DNA from: Sphingobacterium prati
GTDB lineage: Bacteria; Bacteroidota; Bacteroidia; Sphingobacteriales; Sphingobacteriaceae
Direction: 5' to 3'
Assembly: GCF_013167215.1 (NCBI RefSeq)
Contig: NZ_JABJWY010000034.1
Coordinates: 1,116,001-1,180,000 of the forward strand
Length of the DNA stretch: 64,000 bases
How positions within the stretch are numbered: position 1 is the stretch's first letter; the number at the start of each line of letters is the position of its first letter. Both the position numbers and the translations under genes were made by a program. Positions 52,157 through 62,391 of this stretch are shown here, piece after piece. The notes under the pieces are model-generated. The model did not search any database. It was given only the letters and a program-made list of their open reading frames with translations, and was not told where the DNA came from.

Positions 52157-52196
52157 AAAGACACCTACTGGAGCCCATGCTTCTGCAGGTGTCTTT
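52157..52196 (-). terminator. Rho-independent terminator after susD
   Basis: 10-bp perfect stem (52157-52166 with 52187-52196), 20-base loop; on the complement the stem is followed by TCTTTTTC. 20 bp after the susD stop and 87 bp before the acetylesterase start, so esterase expression would rest on read-through or its own promoter. Confidence 0.75.
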
Positions 52197-52215
52197 CAAC
52201 AACGATTTTAGTTTA

Positions 52216-54177
52216 TTAATTATATCCTGGATTTTGATAAGCCGCTTTATCCTCTGCGGACATATCCATTGCATCCAGCTGTCCCTGTGGGATCGGGCGG
52301 AGGTAATGCAATGGCTGTATTGACCGCGTAAAGGTCGTTGCATTATGATCGCCAACATTCGATCCCGCAATACGGTAAGTTTTTGCGATATCGCTCCAGG
52401 TCTGTGTACGCACCAGATCATACCAACGGTATCCCTCACCGTAATATTCCCGAGACCGTTCGGCCAATATGTAATTCACGGTAATTTGAGCGGGAGTAGC
52501 AGTAGTCATTTCGGCCCGATGGTTAGCTTCCTTTGCCACATTTCCATTATTGTCCCAGCGCCATACACCTGCTCTGCCACGGATCACGTTGACCAGTTCA
52601 CGCGCAGTCTTTCCTCCTTTGACTGCCGCACCTTTCACAGCAGCCTCAGCAGCAATAAAGTACAATTCCGAGAATTTTGCAATATTAAACGGCCGCGTGC
52701 TGCTGGCGTTGGGCTGTCCAAGCCCATTGCCGTTATCTGTGCGGTAAGGACCGAGTTTCCATAGTCCCGGATAGACACGGCGGCTGATCCCCTCAGGTGA
52801 AATCACATAATCCGGCCGACCTGCCAGTACCCCCGCACCGACACTGCTCTTATACGTCTTATTATCATAGTTGATTGGCGTTTGTGGCTCCTCGTCCAAA
52901 AAAGTCAGAATGGCATCTCCGGGTTTGACAGGCATATTGTTAGCATTATATAAGGTTGCATTAGTGACATTCGCCCTATTCCAGTTTCCCCTATATACTG
53001 CTGTAAAAGTACCATCATAGCGCGAATCGTTGGTTTTATCAGCAAAGGTTTCGGTCACCACATTGATGGTGGGTGCCATTCTCGTCCAGGGACGTCCTAG
53101 CGCCTGGACAGCTTCCCGCTGCACACTATTTACCAGGTCCGCCGTACTCCAGCCTGTTGTCTTTGAACTGGTGAGTGAAGTATAATTCCAGGTCATCATC
53201 CAGCCCGCAAAATTGTCGGGTGCACCACCGCTACCATAAGTTAAGCTTCCTCCGTTGTATAATTCGCTGTCTTCTGTATGATCCGCAAAAAGCAAGATCT
53301 CATTGTTGCGATCATTTGTTCCGACATTGACATCATAAAATGTAGGCTGTAAACCATAGGTTCCCGGGTTTTCAATTGCTTCAACAGCCAGATCATAAGC
53401 CTGCTGAAAGTACCAGGCACTTGACTTGCCATTGGGATCGGTACGACTGGTTTCTGGATAGGTTGGAATATTTTTGGGATTTTCCAGCCACCAGGCATAG
53501 GTCAAATATGCTTTTGCCAGATATAAGCGTGCCACGGTTTTGCTCACTGCACCTTTTAACCGCGGAACATCCGGCAGGTCGCTAATTGCTGTAAGCAAGT
53601 CGGGAAATATCGCTTTTGTATAGACTTCTGAGACGGTATTGCGTTTTGATTTGCGTTCCACGGAGGTACTGTATTTCAATTCTCCTCCGCCCAGGTCGAG
53701 CGGTACGCCGCCAAAAGTCTGCACCAAAAGAAAATAATCAAATGCCCGAAAAAAATGCGCTTCAGCAATAATCGCTGGTGAAGTGCCCACAGCCGGTGCA
53801 TTTTCGATAATTCCCGAAGCCATGTTGATGTTGGGTAGGGCAGCCCCCCAAGCCACGTCCGCCCTGCTGTTGACGGCGGTAAGGTTAGCAACCCCGCTAA
53901 AATCCATTGCCTGAAAATTTTCATCGGCACTCTGTCCATAAGTAACTTCATCAGTACCCGTCAGGCAGGCATTATAAAAATAAGCCTGCCCATAGATATA
54001 ACGCAGATGGGCATACATGCCGACAATACTATTGTTTATGCCGTTCGGAGTTTTAAAATCCCCCGGTGTAAAGATTCCTCTGGGCTCTTCATCCAAAAAT
54101 TTGGAACAGCTAGTTGTACTGAGCAAAAGTGAAGCTGCACAGAGCCCTATGATAAGTTTTGAACTGATAGTTTTCAT
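52216..54177 (-). CDS. SusD/RagB-family surface lipoprotein of the xylan locus
   Basis: 653 residues, lipobox TTSC with Cys24, then SKFLDEEPRGIFTPGDF. SusD marks: AEAHFFRAFDYFLLVQTFGGVPLDLGG, VSKTVARLYLAKAYLTYAWWLENP, FSELYFIAAEAAVKGA, and ILAERSREYYGEGYRWYDLVRTQTW. 11 bp after its susC. Long for the family (usual 480-600), with an extended loop region about 300-450. Should bind xylan or xylo-oligosaccharide chains for import. Confidence 0.95.
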   Translation of the reverse strand: MKTISSKLIIGLCAASLLLSTTSCSKFLDEEPRGIFTPGDFKTPNGINNSIVGMYAHLRYIYGQAYFYNACLTGTDEVTYGQSADENFQAMDFSGVANLTAVNSRADVAWGAALPNINMASGIIENAPAVGTSPAIIAEAHFFRAFDYFLLVQTFGGVPLDLGGGELKYSTSVERKSKRNTVSEVYTKAIFPDLLTAISDLPDVPRLKGAVSKTVARLYLAKAYLTYAWWLENPKNIPTYPETSRTDPNGKSSAWYFQQAYDLAVEAIENPGTYGLQPTFYDVNVGTNDRNNEILLFADHTEDSELYNGGSLTYGSGGAPDNFAGWMMTWNYTSLTSSKTTGWSTADLVNSVQREAVQALGRPWTRMAPTINVVTETFADKTNDSRYDGTFTAVYRGNWNRANVTNATLYNANNMPVKPGDAILTFLDEEPQTPINYDNKTYKSSVGAGVLAGRPDYVISPEGISRRVYPGLWKLGPYRTDNGNGLGQPNASSTRPFNIAKFSELYFIAAEAAVKGAAVKGGKTARELVNVIRGRAGVWRWDNNGNVAKEANHRAEMTTATPAQITVNYILAERSREYYGEGYRWYDLVRTQTWSDIAKTYRIAGSNVGDHNATTFTRSIQPLHYLRPIPQGQLDAMDMSAEDKAAYQNPGYN

Positions 54178-54188
54178 TGTCTTAATGT

Positions 54189-57100
54189 TTAAAATGAAAG
54201 ATTGAGACCCACAATATAACTTCTCATCGCTGGTGTATTGGTACCTACCACCAATATCCTTCTTAAGCCGCCCACGGCAACATTTTCATCACCATAGGAA
54301 TTGGGTTCTGGATCCCCGCCCGATTCTTTGTGGTAAGGAGAGAACATAACAAATGGATTTTCAACGGTCGCATACACCCGTAGACGGTTGATTCCCATCC
54401 GTTCAACCCACTTTTGTTTAAAGTTGTACCCCATTGTGATCGTCCTTACCTTTAGATAGGAGGCATCAAAATAACCCAGGGTGCTTCCATATTTGGGATT
54501 ATCTCCACTTTGTACACCTCCAGGTTTGGGGTATTTGGCATCCGTACGGTCTTCACGCCAGTATTCAACACGCACGTTGTTGCCAGCGCGCGTATTTAAT
54601 TGATTTAAATAGCCCGTACTTCCGTATAAAGAACTGATCAATGTACCCCCATTCTGAAACGTTCCCACCACATTCAGGTCCAGGTTTCGGTAAGCTAAGC
54701 GGGTATTGAAACCGCCCATAAAATTCGGTTGTATATTGATTATTTGCCGATCTGCCGGACCTATCTGTCGCGTCGGCACCCCATTTGCATCGTAATCACC
54801 TGTATACTCCACTTTAATCATTCCCGGGTTGCCATTAGGTTCCAGAACATTCATATGTGCATCACCGGTTTGCCACAATCCAATTTTTTTATAGTCGTAG
54901 ATCACATCGATCGGATAGCCGACAAACCATTGGTTTCCCTCATCCCGTTGACTTCCTGAAGTCAGCTCCACGAGTTTATTGCGGTTGGCATAAAGGTTAA
55001 AACCTACGTCCCATTTCCATCCATTTTCATTTTCAATGACTGCCGCATTCAGAGAGAGTTCAAATCCTTTGTTTTGTGTCTTTCCGATATTCGCCATATA
55101 ACTTCCGCCGCCGTTGGTCGGTGGCAATCCCACACGCAACAAGATGTTGTCCGTATTCTGTACATAATATTCCATTGTACCATTGATTCTATTATTGAGC
55201 AACCCAAAGTCTAACCCATAGTTATAGGTTTTGGAAAACTCCCATCCAAGCAAGGGATTCGGTAATTCGGACATATAATAGCCAGTCTGAAACTGTGTAC
55301 CAAAATTATAGGGTCTTGTACTCAATAAGCCTAGGGTTTTGTATGGATCTACCGCCTGGTTGGATGTTTGGCCATATCCTACACGCAGCTTAAGCTGATT
55401 GATCCAAGGTGTTGACGACAAGAATTTCTCATTATGGATGTTCCAGCCTGCGGAGAATGCCGGATAAGTATGCCATTTGTGCCCCGGCGCCAGTCGTGAA
55501 GAACCGTCGCGTCTCATGGTCATCGTCAGCATATACTTATTGTCAAACGTATACATAGCGCGCCCCATCAAGGACATCAGGCTACTTTTGGCATAGCCCT
55601 GCAGGTCAGGATTAACAATAATTTCACCCTGGGCCCTACCGATATTGTAAAACTGGAAGGCATCGATCGGAATATCCCGGCCGGATATCACGGTGCTATT
55701 ATTGCTGTTCTGCTCAGCCGAATACAGGGCAACCAAGTTTAAATTATGCTTCTGCGCAAATGTCCGGTCGTAGGTCAGCAAGTTTTCCATGACCCATTGT
55801 ACCGTCCTCCCATTGGCGATGGAAGCAGAAGACAAGTTGTCCGGAGTACCGCTAAATACCCCTTGGCCCGTATAACTACCGTCATTGTTCTGACGGAAGT
55901 TCAAACCTAAATTGGTCCGGTAGCTCAAACCCTCCACTCCAGGAATTCTGATCTCGCCATACATGTTATTGTAAGAACCAAAAACACGCTGCTGATTGAC
56001 ATAGCTGTCGCCCAGGGCCTCATAGGATTCTCTGGTATGAACCCATTGCTGTCCGGATGTCTGCTGCTGGATACGCGGCTTGAACGTGCCATCCGTGTTA
56101 AAGGGATTTGCGATTGGTGAGGCGCTCAATACCGGATATACACCAATATTGTTGCCATTGGTGATGCTATAACTTTGATTGAGGTTGAAGCCAAATTTAA
56201 ATATTTTACCTACTTGCTGATCGAGGGCAGCACGGAGATTATAGCGGGTAAAATTCTGCAACGGAATCACACCCTCATCACGAAAATAACCGGCTCCAAA
56301 ATTGTAGTTCCCTTTTTCAGCACCGCCATTGATACTCAAGTCGTGGCTATTGACCATGCCATTTTTATAAAAGAGGTCCTGCCAATCGGTATTGGTATCG
56401 TCCGACTCATCCAGTGTATTTTGAAATTGCCCTACATAACGGCGCATTTCAGCAAATTCAGGACCCGACATCATCGGATATTTGGCAAACACCGTACGCA
56501 GCCCTGTAAAGCCCGTGTAGGCAAGTTGTGCCGGTTGGCCGATTCGGCCTTTGTTGGTAGTCACCAAAATAACCCCATTTGCCCCTCTCGAACCGTAAAT
56601 CGCCGTCGCCGATGCATCTTTTAACACATCCACGCTTTTGATATCCGAAGGGTTGATATCCGAGATAGACCCCGCAAAAGGAATTCCATCCAATACGATC
56701 AAGGGATTATTATCAGCCGTCAATGAGCGTGTACCACGGATACGAATTTGCATAGGCGAACCCGGTTTGGACGAATTCTGCTGCATATTCACTCCGGCAA
56801 TGCGTCCCTGCAACGCTCTACTGATATTTGCCGCCGGAACTTCATTCATCGTCGAGCCACTGACTGATGCGACCGAGCCCGTAACGGCTTCTTTGCGTTG
56901 TGTTCCATAACCGATCACCACCACCTCTTGCATGGCTATATCGTCGGACGCCAACGTTACCTGCAAGTTACTATTGGTACCCACCGGCATTTCAGCCGTT
57001 TTGTAGCCAACATTTGTAAAGATCAAGACCGAGCTACTTTGGGCCTCAATGGCAAATGCGCCTTTGCTGTCCGTAGTCGTATGCTTGGCACCGCCTTTCA

Positions 57101-57275
57101 CAGCTACTGTTGCACCTTCTATCGGCCTCTTCTGCTGATCCGAGACAAAGCCTTTTACGAGCTTATCTTGTGCACAAACCGATTGAACGGCTGTGAAAAA
57201 CAATAGCGAGGCCAGGAGCCAGCATTGCAACAGTATCCTTTTGGGCACGGGAAAATAAAATTTAATCATTCTCAT
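54189..57275 (-). CDS. SusC/RagA-family TonB-dependent transporter of the xylan locus
   Basis: 1028 residues. Signal peptide ending SVCAQ (about residue 36); carboxypeptidase-regulatory-like domain about 40-110 (VKGFVSDQQKRPIEGATVAVKG); TonB-box area MQEVVVIGYGTQRK; plug with AASATAIYGSRGANGVILVTTNKG-type block; barrel to C-terminal IVGLNLSF. No STN domain, so regulation by a sigma/anti-sigma pair is not expected. The 153-bp gap upstream (to the GH43 stop) contains a 13-bp palindrome. It would import xylan fragments. Confidence 0.95.
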   Translation of the reverse strand: MRMIKFYFPVPKRILLQCWLLASLLFFTAVQSVCAQDKLVKGFVSDQQKRPIEGATVAVKGGAKHTTTDSKGAFAIEAQSSSVLIFTNVGYKTAEMPVGTNSNLQVTLASDDIAMQEVVVIGYGTQRKEAVTGSVASVSGSTMNEVPAANISRALQGRIAGVNMQQNSSKPGSPMQIRIRGTRSLTADNNPLIVLDGIPFAGSISDINPSDIKSVDVLKDASATAIYGSRGANGVILVTTNKGRIGQPAQLAYTGFTGLRTVFAKYPMMSGPEFAEMRRYVGQFQNTLDESDDTNTDWQDLFYKNGMVNSHDLSINGGAEKGNYNFGAGYFRDEGVIPLQNFTRYNLRAALDQQVGKIFKFGFNLNQSYSITNGNNIGVYPVLSASPIANPFNTDGTFKPRIQQQTSGQQWVHTRESYEALGDSYVNQQRVFGSYNNMYGEIRIPGVEGLSYRTNLGLNFRQNNDGSYTGQGVFSGTPDNLSSASIANGRTVQWVMENLLTYDRTFAQKHNLNLVALYSAEQNSNNSTVISGRDIPIDAFQFYNIGRAQGEIIVNPDLQGYAKSSLMSLMGRAMYTFDNKYMLTMTMRRDGSSRLAPGHKWHTYPAFSAGWNIHNEKFLSSTPWINQLKLRVGYGQTSNQAVDPYKTLGLLSTRPYNFGTQFQTGYYMSELPNPLLGWEFSKTYNYGLDFGLLNNRINGTMEYYVQNTDNILLRVGLPPTNGGGSYMANIGKTQNKGFELSLNAAVIENENGWKWDVGFNLYANRNKLVELTSGSQRDEGNQWFVGYPIDVIYDYKKIGLWQTGDAHMNVLEPNGNPGMIKVEYTGDYDANGVPTRQIGPADRQIINIQPNFMGGFNTRLAYRNLDLNVVGTFQNGGTLISSLYGSTGYLNQLNTRAGNNVRVEYWREDRTDAKYPKPGGVQSGDNPKYGSTLGYFDASYLKVRTITMGYNFKQKWVERMGINRLRVYATVENPFVMFSPYHKESGGDPEPNSYGDENVAVGGLRRILVVGTNTPAMRSYIVGLNLSF

Positions 57276-57324
57276 AATTAGGGGATTTTAAGCAAATTTT
57301 CTGTTCACTTGTGTTTATAATCGT

Positions 57325-57337
57325 GACTTATTAAGTC
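57325..57337. repeat. 13-bp palindrome upstream of the xylan susC
   Basis: GACTTA-T-TAAGTC, perfect 6-bp arms around one base, 50 bp before the susC start on the complement, in the only sizeable gap between the GH43 and susC genes. Possible operator for a dimeric regulator; no regulator gene for this locus is in the window. Confidence 0.35.
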
Positions 57338-57428
57338 GTTTAAGATAATTTTATGTTGTAATACAGATCACAGGTTTATCATTCCGCTCCATTGAGAGAA
57401 AAGAAAGCGTGATCTTTTTGCCCTCTAT

Positions 57429-59165
57429 CTATCTGATTTTATTGGCTATCGTGCTGTAGATTCCGATCAGAGCGCCTGTAAAACCACCGGCCAGGTCAGT
57501 CGATAAAATATCACCTGAAACGGTAGTGCCCACATTCCTGAAGTTATGCCCATCCAGCGCATAAGCAAATTGATAGGAGTCGCCCACCGCTTTTACCCTG
57601 AATTTTACCTTACCTGTAGGCTTTATTTTTTCTTTGGCGACGATACGGCTGCTTCCGTTTTCATTTCTGGCAAGTACAATATAGTCTTCAGTTCCCCGCT
57701 TGGTAATGCCGAGTACATAGTGGTATTTTTCGCTCTGCAGGCAGGTTATTCCCGCCAAATCCGACTCCGAGGCCGGTACATAGGCTAAGGATACCGTACT
57801 TTCGAAGTTTTTGTGCTGCTGTCTATAAAACAAAGCAGAAATTGGCTTTTGTTCGCTTATATCAGCTGCATACGGTTTTAAAATTGTTCCTGTACTGGTT
57901 ATTTGCAAAAATTTTTCACGGGGTCCACGTAAAGCCACCCAGCGGTGATCCAGTTTACCAGCAGTCAAGGGATCAGAGAAAGTAAAATTCCCATTGGGAA
58001 AATAGCCTTCGGTATTCGTCCTATTTTCTACCCCGGCCGGCACCTTTACACTAGGTTTTAAGGCTTCCATTCCACCTTCGAAGACAGGCCATTCGCCAGA
58101 CCAATCAACGGGTAATATAAACGTTTCACGGCCCGTATTGACCCGTTTTGCTTCATTGGGTCTAACAGCCAAAAATACACCGTACCAGGCCCCGTTTGGT
58201 CCTTCGACCAGATCAGCATGCCCAGCCCACTCGACGGGGTTCGGCCTATTTTTGGCCAAATGCCGTTGGGAAAGTATTGGGTTTTTGGCTGCAGGAGTAT
58301 AAGGCCCGGTGATATGGTCACTCGAAAATATCACTTCGCTATGATCACTACCGGTCCCCCCTTCGGCACACATCAGGTAATATTTACCCGCTTTTTTGTA
58401 CAGATGGGGGCCCTCTATCCAAATAGGATTTTTCGCAGGATCTACACCGCCATCGATAATAATCCGGTCAGTGCCTTTGACAACCTGGTCGGTTTGACTA
58501 TCATATTCCCAGAGTTTGATCACACGATGTCCTTCATAGCGCTGCCTACCTTTGTCCGGAGCGTCATTGTGCAGCACATAGGCTTTTCCATTGTCATCAA
58601 AAAACAAGGACGGGTCAATTCCGTCAAAATCGAGCTTGATTGGATCCGACCACTTCCCTTCCTTGGGATCTTTGGTCTTTACGACCATATTTCCTATACC
58701 GGAAGCAATCTGTGTAGTGATCATGTAAAACATATCGTTATGTGGATTATACACGATATCGGGCGCATAGATTCCGGCACTTATTCCTGTTGTCTGCACC
58801 TTCAGCTGAGATTCACGGTCGAGCACATGGCCCAGCTGCGTCCAGTTTACTAAATCCTTAGAATGGAAAATAGGCACACCTGGAAACATCGCAAACGAAG
58901 AGTTTACCAGGTAGTAGTCGTCGCCTTTGCGAGTGATGCTTGGATCGGGATAACATCCCTGCAGAATAGGCGAATAGAACTCACTGCGTTTTAATGGATT
59001 ATCGCGATAAACTGCATCCTCCCCTGTATAGGTAAAGTTTGAAAATATGGGTTCAGAAGGATCATCTTTCGCCCATTTTTTTGGATACTCTTTTGTACTA
59101 AATGCCGTTAACGTAGCCAGTGCTGCTACTATTCCCAGCACAGCTTTCCCCTTCCTCTTTAACAT
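57429..59165 (-). CDS. GH43 beta-xylosidase/alpha-L-arabinofuranosidase, exported (C-terminus short)
   Basis: 578 residues with a signal peptide-like N-terminus (to about residue 22). Five-bladed propeller with the three family acids: Asp74 in CYPDPS (base), Asp184 in DGIDPSLFF (pKa modulator) and Glu251 in WIEGPHLY (acid). A C-terminal concanavalin-like domain (about 385-578) resembles the one in GH43 subfamily 12-type xylosidases, but the usual last strand (an Asp-Phe-Asp-Trp-Phe block) is missing; the frame stops after YSTIANKIR. Acts on arabinoxylan side chains or xylo-oligosaccharides in the periplasm. 188 bp after the GH67 stop. Confidence 0.88.
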   Translation of the reverse strand: MLKRKGKAVLGIVAALATLTAFSTKEYPKKWAKDDPSEPIFSNFTYTGEDAVYRDNPLKRSEFYSPILQGCYPDPSITRKGDDYYLVNSSFAMFPGVPIFHSKDLVNWTQLGHVLDRESQLKVQTTGISAGIYAPDIVYNPHNDMFYMITTQIASGIGNMVVKTKDPKEGKWSDPIKLDFDGIDPSLFFDDNGKAYVLHNDAPDKGRQRYEGHRVIKLWEYDSQTDQVVKGTDRIIIDGGVDPAKNPIWIEGPHLYKKAGKYYLMCAEGGTGSDHSEVIFSSDHITGPYTPAAKNPILSQRHLAKNRPNPVEWAGHADLVEGPNGAWYGVFLAVRPNEAKRVNTGRETFILPVDWSGEWPVFEGGMEALKPSVKVPAGVENRTNTEGYFPNGNFTFSDPLTAGKLDHRWVALRGPREKFLQITSTGTILKPYAADISEQKPISALFYRQQHKNFESTVSLAYVPASESDLAGITCLQSEKYHYVLGITKRGTEDYIVLARNENGSSRIVAKEKIKPTGKVKFRVKAVGDSYQFAYALDGHNFRNVGTTVSGDILSTDLAGGFTGALIGIYSTIANKIR

Positions 59166-59208
59166 GATTGGTTTATAAATTAGTAGTTTTATAATTTGGT
59201 TTCAATTA

Positions 59209-59216
59209 CAAACTTA
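59209..59216 (-). promoter_or_regulatory. Possible promoter -7 element for the GH43-susCD genes
   Basis: The complement reads TAAGTTTG, a match to TAnnTTTG, 44 bp before the GH43 start in the 188-bp gap behind GH67. No -33 TTTG is found at proper spacing, so this is tentative. The remainder of the gap is AT-rich without a clear terminator. Confidence 0.35.
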
Positions 59217-59353
59217 GTTTGAAGGGTAATGGCAGCGATTAAAATATGTTCCAAAGACATTTCAATTTGTTACACCACCCTTCTTGGCCTCCATATTCGC
59301 TCATCTGGATGTATTTATTTAGGATGAGCAAAAAATAATAGCCAAAAATTTGA

Positions 59354-61399
59354 TTAATTATGATGCTTGAGATTCAACTTGATCTTTTTCAAGTCGTCAA
59401 GTTCATGCACAGGACGTTCGAGATCTGCCGGTAGCGGCATTTTTGCGAAAGTCTGAAAATAAAGCAGACAGGCATCGCGCCACCAGACCGCATCTCGCGC
59501 CTGTACTTTCAGTTTTGACTGTACCCCTTTGAAGCGTTGTGCATCGATCTTTCCTTCGACACTGTCCCATACCTGCTGAAAGTGGCGCACCTGATCCACA
59601 CCCTGCTGATACGAATAGCAGAGATTGTCCCACAATGATCGGCCGTTTTTCATACGGTAGGTCCAGGGAACACGGTGAAACCATAGCAGATAACTTTCGG
59701 GACATGTAGCGATGTTGGCGAACTGCTCCCTCAAGGGGCTATGGTATTGTGCCACCGCATTGCTTCCCGAAGATGTGCGGTCAAAGCCGACAGCAATGGA
59801 GTCTGCGTTATGGTAATACCAGGGCATCCAATCGGGCCTTCCACCAGGCATATCACCCCAGGGTTCAGGTCCATAATGATGTTCAAAAGCAAACAGATGG
59901 TGTAAGCCCAGTGGCATCATATAGTTTACAGCCGCTTCCCGTGATGCGATCATCAGATCCGATAAGGGATCGACCAAATCCGGATCAGGGGAAAACGTCG
60001 CCGACAGCCATTCTTTTGCGATGCTGCTGCTCGACAGAGCTGCGTTCCAGGCCAATCTGCCGAAGGCATACCAATTGGCCTGAGCAAAATGGTGCCCGCA
60101 CCAATTGCGGTCTGCCCCGATGTTGGCCACGCCAGCAATCGCCGAAAGCTGTGGATATGGCCCATGTTGGGTGATGCCCGCCACCGTCGCGTGCAGCGGC
60201 CTAGTGTAGGTTTGTGCATCGAGGGTTTCCTTAAACAGAGGTGCCAAATATACCAGATGGTTCGAAAACCCGAGATATTCCTGTGTAATCTGAAATTCGA
60301 CCATCTGATTTGTTTTGGGCATCGCTCCAAACAAGGGGTTGAAAGGTTCACGGGGTTGAAAATCAATAGGTCCGTTCTTAATCTGCACAATAACGTTGTC
60401 ACTAAATTTACCATCCAAAGGCACAAATTCCTGATACGCTTGTTTGGCGCGGTCTTCAGCAGAGGGATTGTACACAAATGCACGCCACATGACCAGGCCC
60501 CTGAATGGCTTTAAGGCCGACGCCAACATATTTGCCCCCTCAGCATGCGTACGCCCATAATCCTGCGGCCCCGGCTGCCCCTCCGAATTGGCTTTCACCA
60601 AAAAGCCACCGAAATCCGGGATCAGGCCATAAATCTCTGCAGCTTTCTTCTCCCACCACTTCACCACCTCTGGATTGAATGGATCCGAATCCCGCAGCTG
60701 CCCCAATAGCTTGGGGGATGAAAAATTAATGGACAAAAACACCTTGATTCCATAGGGGCGGAAGATATCTGCCAAAGCTTTCACCTTCCCGAGGTAGTCG
60801 CTACGCAAGATCAAGGGCGCAGCGTTGACATTGTTCAACACCACGGCATTGATACCAACAGAGGCATTTGCCCGGGCATATTCGCGGTAGCGGGGCGAAA
60901 TCTTTTGGGGTAGCTCGGACCATTTCCAGAGCGAATGCCCTGCATAGCCCCGTTCGACCGTACCATCGAGATTATCCCAGTGATTGAGCATCCGTAGCGC
61001 ATAGCTGGGCTTTTCAACAATATTAAGACCTTGAATATCAGTTTGCAATTGCTGCAATCGCAAGAGATGATATGCTCCATAGAGCAGGCCAGCACTACTG
61101 CCGGCGCTGATGACAGTTTTATTTCTCCTGGATTGGATCGCATATCCACCGGTCTGTTGCCCAGACCAGCTTTTGTCTATGACCAGTGTGACATCTCCAC
61201 GGCGCCAATAGTGCTGCAATTCTTCGACCGCCATGTAGGCTACAGGATCATTGACCCTACACGCTACCGTACGGAGCGCAGCTTCGTTGGCAGGTACTCT
61301 GGTATAGCGCAGCCATAACTGGCTACCGTCTTCGGCATGGCCCAGGTTATACAGCAGCAGGCCCATTAAGGCTATGATATACCGGACGACTTTCTTCAT
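59354..61399 (-). CDS. GH67 xylan alpha-1,2-glucuronidase
   Basis: 681 residues, signal peptide ending LGHAE (about residue 22). All catalytic acids are present: Glu273 in KANSEGQPGP (acid), Asp346 in NGPIDFQPREP and Glu374 in QITQEYLG (base pair); the spacings of 73 and 28 residues equal those of the characterised Cellvibrio enzyme (Glu292, Asp365, Glu393). It removes 4-O-methylglucuronic acid from the non-reducing end of aldouronic acids made by GH10 xylanases. The ATG follows directly on the TAG of the preceding GH43 gene, so the two are coupled. Confidence 0.96.
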   Translation of the reverse strand: MKKVVRYIIALMGLLLYNLGHAEDGSQLWLRYTRVPANEAALRTVACRVNDPVAYMAVEELQHYWRRGDVTLVIDKSWSGQQTGGYAIQSRRNKTVISAGSSAGLLYGAYHLLRLQQLQTDIQGLNIVEKPSYALRMLNHWDNLDGTVERGYAGHSLWKWSELPQKISPRYREYARANASVGINAVVLNNVNAAPLILRSDYLGKVKALADIFRPYGIKVFLSINFSSPKLLGQLRDSDPFNPEVVKWWEKKAAEIYGLIPDFGGFLVKANSEGQPGPQDYGRTHAEGANMLASALKPFRGLVMWRAFVYNPSAEDRAKQAYQEFVPLDGKFSDNVIVQIKNGPIDFQPREPFNPLFGAMPKTNQMVEFQITQEYLGFSNHLVYLAPLFKETLDAQTYTRPLHATVAGITQHGPYPQLSAIAGVANIGADRNWCGHHFAQANWYAFGRLAWNAALSSSSIAKEWLSATFSPDPDLVDPLSDLMIASREAAVNYMMPLGLHHLFAFEHHYGPEPWGDMPGGRPDWMPWYYHNADSIAVGFDRTSSGSNAVAQYHSPLREQFANIATCPESYLLWFHRVPWTYRMKNGRSLWDNLCYSYQQGVDQVRHFQQVWDSVEGKIDAQRFKGVQSKLKVQARDAVWWRDACLLYFQTFAKMPLPADLERPVHELDDLKKIKLNLKHHN

Positions 61400-62365
61400 C
61401 TAGCTACCCTCCACTGTTAGGATACGACCATTATCATCGTATTCAATCTCGGTTACCTTCATACTCCGCAGCCAGGTCTTACCACCCGAAGGGACCGCAT
61501 CGTGATGAAAGAGATACCATTTGCTTTCAAATTCAACAATACTATGATGGGTGGTCCAACCCACCACCGGTGTCAGAATAACCCCCTGATACGTAAACGG
61601 CCCATACGGATTGTCCCCGATGGCATAGCATAACAGGTGACTATCACCTGTGGAATACGAAAAATAATACTTGCCCTGATAGCAGTGCATCCAGGAGGCC
61701 TCAAAAAAGCGGCGGTCGATATCACCCTGCAGTAGGGGTTCACCGTTGCCGTCCAGGATGAGCAGATCGCGGGGTTCTTCGTCAAACTGGAGCATATCAT
61801 CCGACAGCCGCACGACTTTAGGGCAAAGTGCCGGTTCGTCAGCCTGCGGCAACTCGCCAGGCAAGCTCAGCTTATTGTTGCGGTAGCACTGCAGCTGTCC
61901 GCCCCAAATACCACCAAAGTACAGATAGTACTGACCCTTATCCTCAAAGGCGCAGGGGTCGATGCTATAGCTTCCCCTTATCGGATCCGGGTTTGGGATA
62001 AAAGGCCCTTCGGGCCTGTCACCTACGGCCACCCCCAGCCGGAAAATATCGTTCTTATCTTTTAACGAAAAGTACAGATAATATTTACCATCCCTATGGG
62101 CGACATCCGAATCCCAGAGCTGCCTACCGCCCCAGGGGATATCCGCTACCGACAATATCTTGCCATGATCGACCACCTCGGCGTCGGTCGACGTCAAGGA
62201 AAAGGCATGATAATCCTGCATATCGAAATGGTCACCCTGATCATTTTCTGCGATGCCGCTTTCTCTATCGTGGGATGGGTAGATATAAATTTTACCATTA
62301 AATACATGCGCTGAGGGGTCAGCCATATAATCTTTTGGAAACAAGTAACGTGCTTTCTTTTTCAT
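61400..62365 (-). CDS. GH43 cytoplasmic beta-xylosidase/arabinofuranosidase
   Basis: 321 residues and no signal peptide (starts MKKKARYLFPKDY), so probably cytoplasmic. The three catalytic acids are Asp16 (YMADPSAHVF), Asp136 (SIDPCAF) and Glu222 (RRFFEASWMHC). Length fits the single-domain GH43 subfamily-1 type found in Prevotella and Bacteroides xylan operons beside a GH10 and a GPH symporter. It should split xylo- or arabinoxylo-oligosaccharides after uptake by the symporter upstream. 26 bp after the GH10 stop. Confidence 0.9.
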   Translation of the reverse strand: MKKKARYLFPKDYMADPSAHVFNGKIYIYPSHDRESGIAENDQGDHFDMQDYHAFSLTSTDAEVVDHGKILSVADIPWGGRQLWDSDVAHRDGKYYLYFSLKDKNDIFRLGVAVGDRPEGPFIPNPDPIRGSYSIDPCAFEDKGQYYLYFGGIWGGQLQCYRNNKLSLPGELPQADEPALCPKVVRLSDDMLQFDEEPRDLLILDGNGEPLLQGDIDRRFFEASWMHCYQGKYYFSYSTGDSHLLCYAIGDNPYGPFTYQGVILTPVVGWTTHHSIVEFESKWYLFHHDAVPSGGKTWLRSMKVTEIEYDDNGRILTVEGS

Positions 62366-62391
62366 TTTATGTCTATTAAAGGTTTTGCAAT

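Noticed and set aside
58218..58853. + strand frame of 211 codons inside the GH43 gene
   Set aside because: Antisense shadow; the - strand holds all three GH43 catalytic acids.
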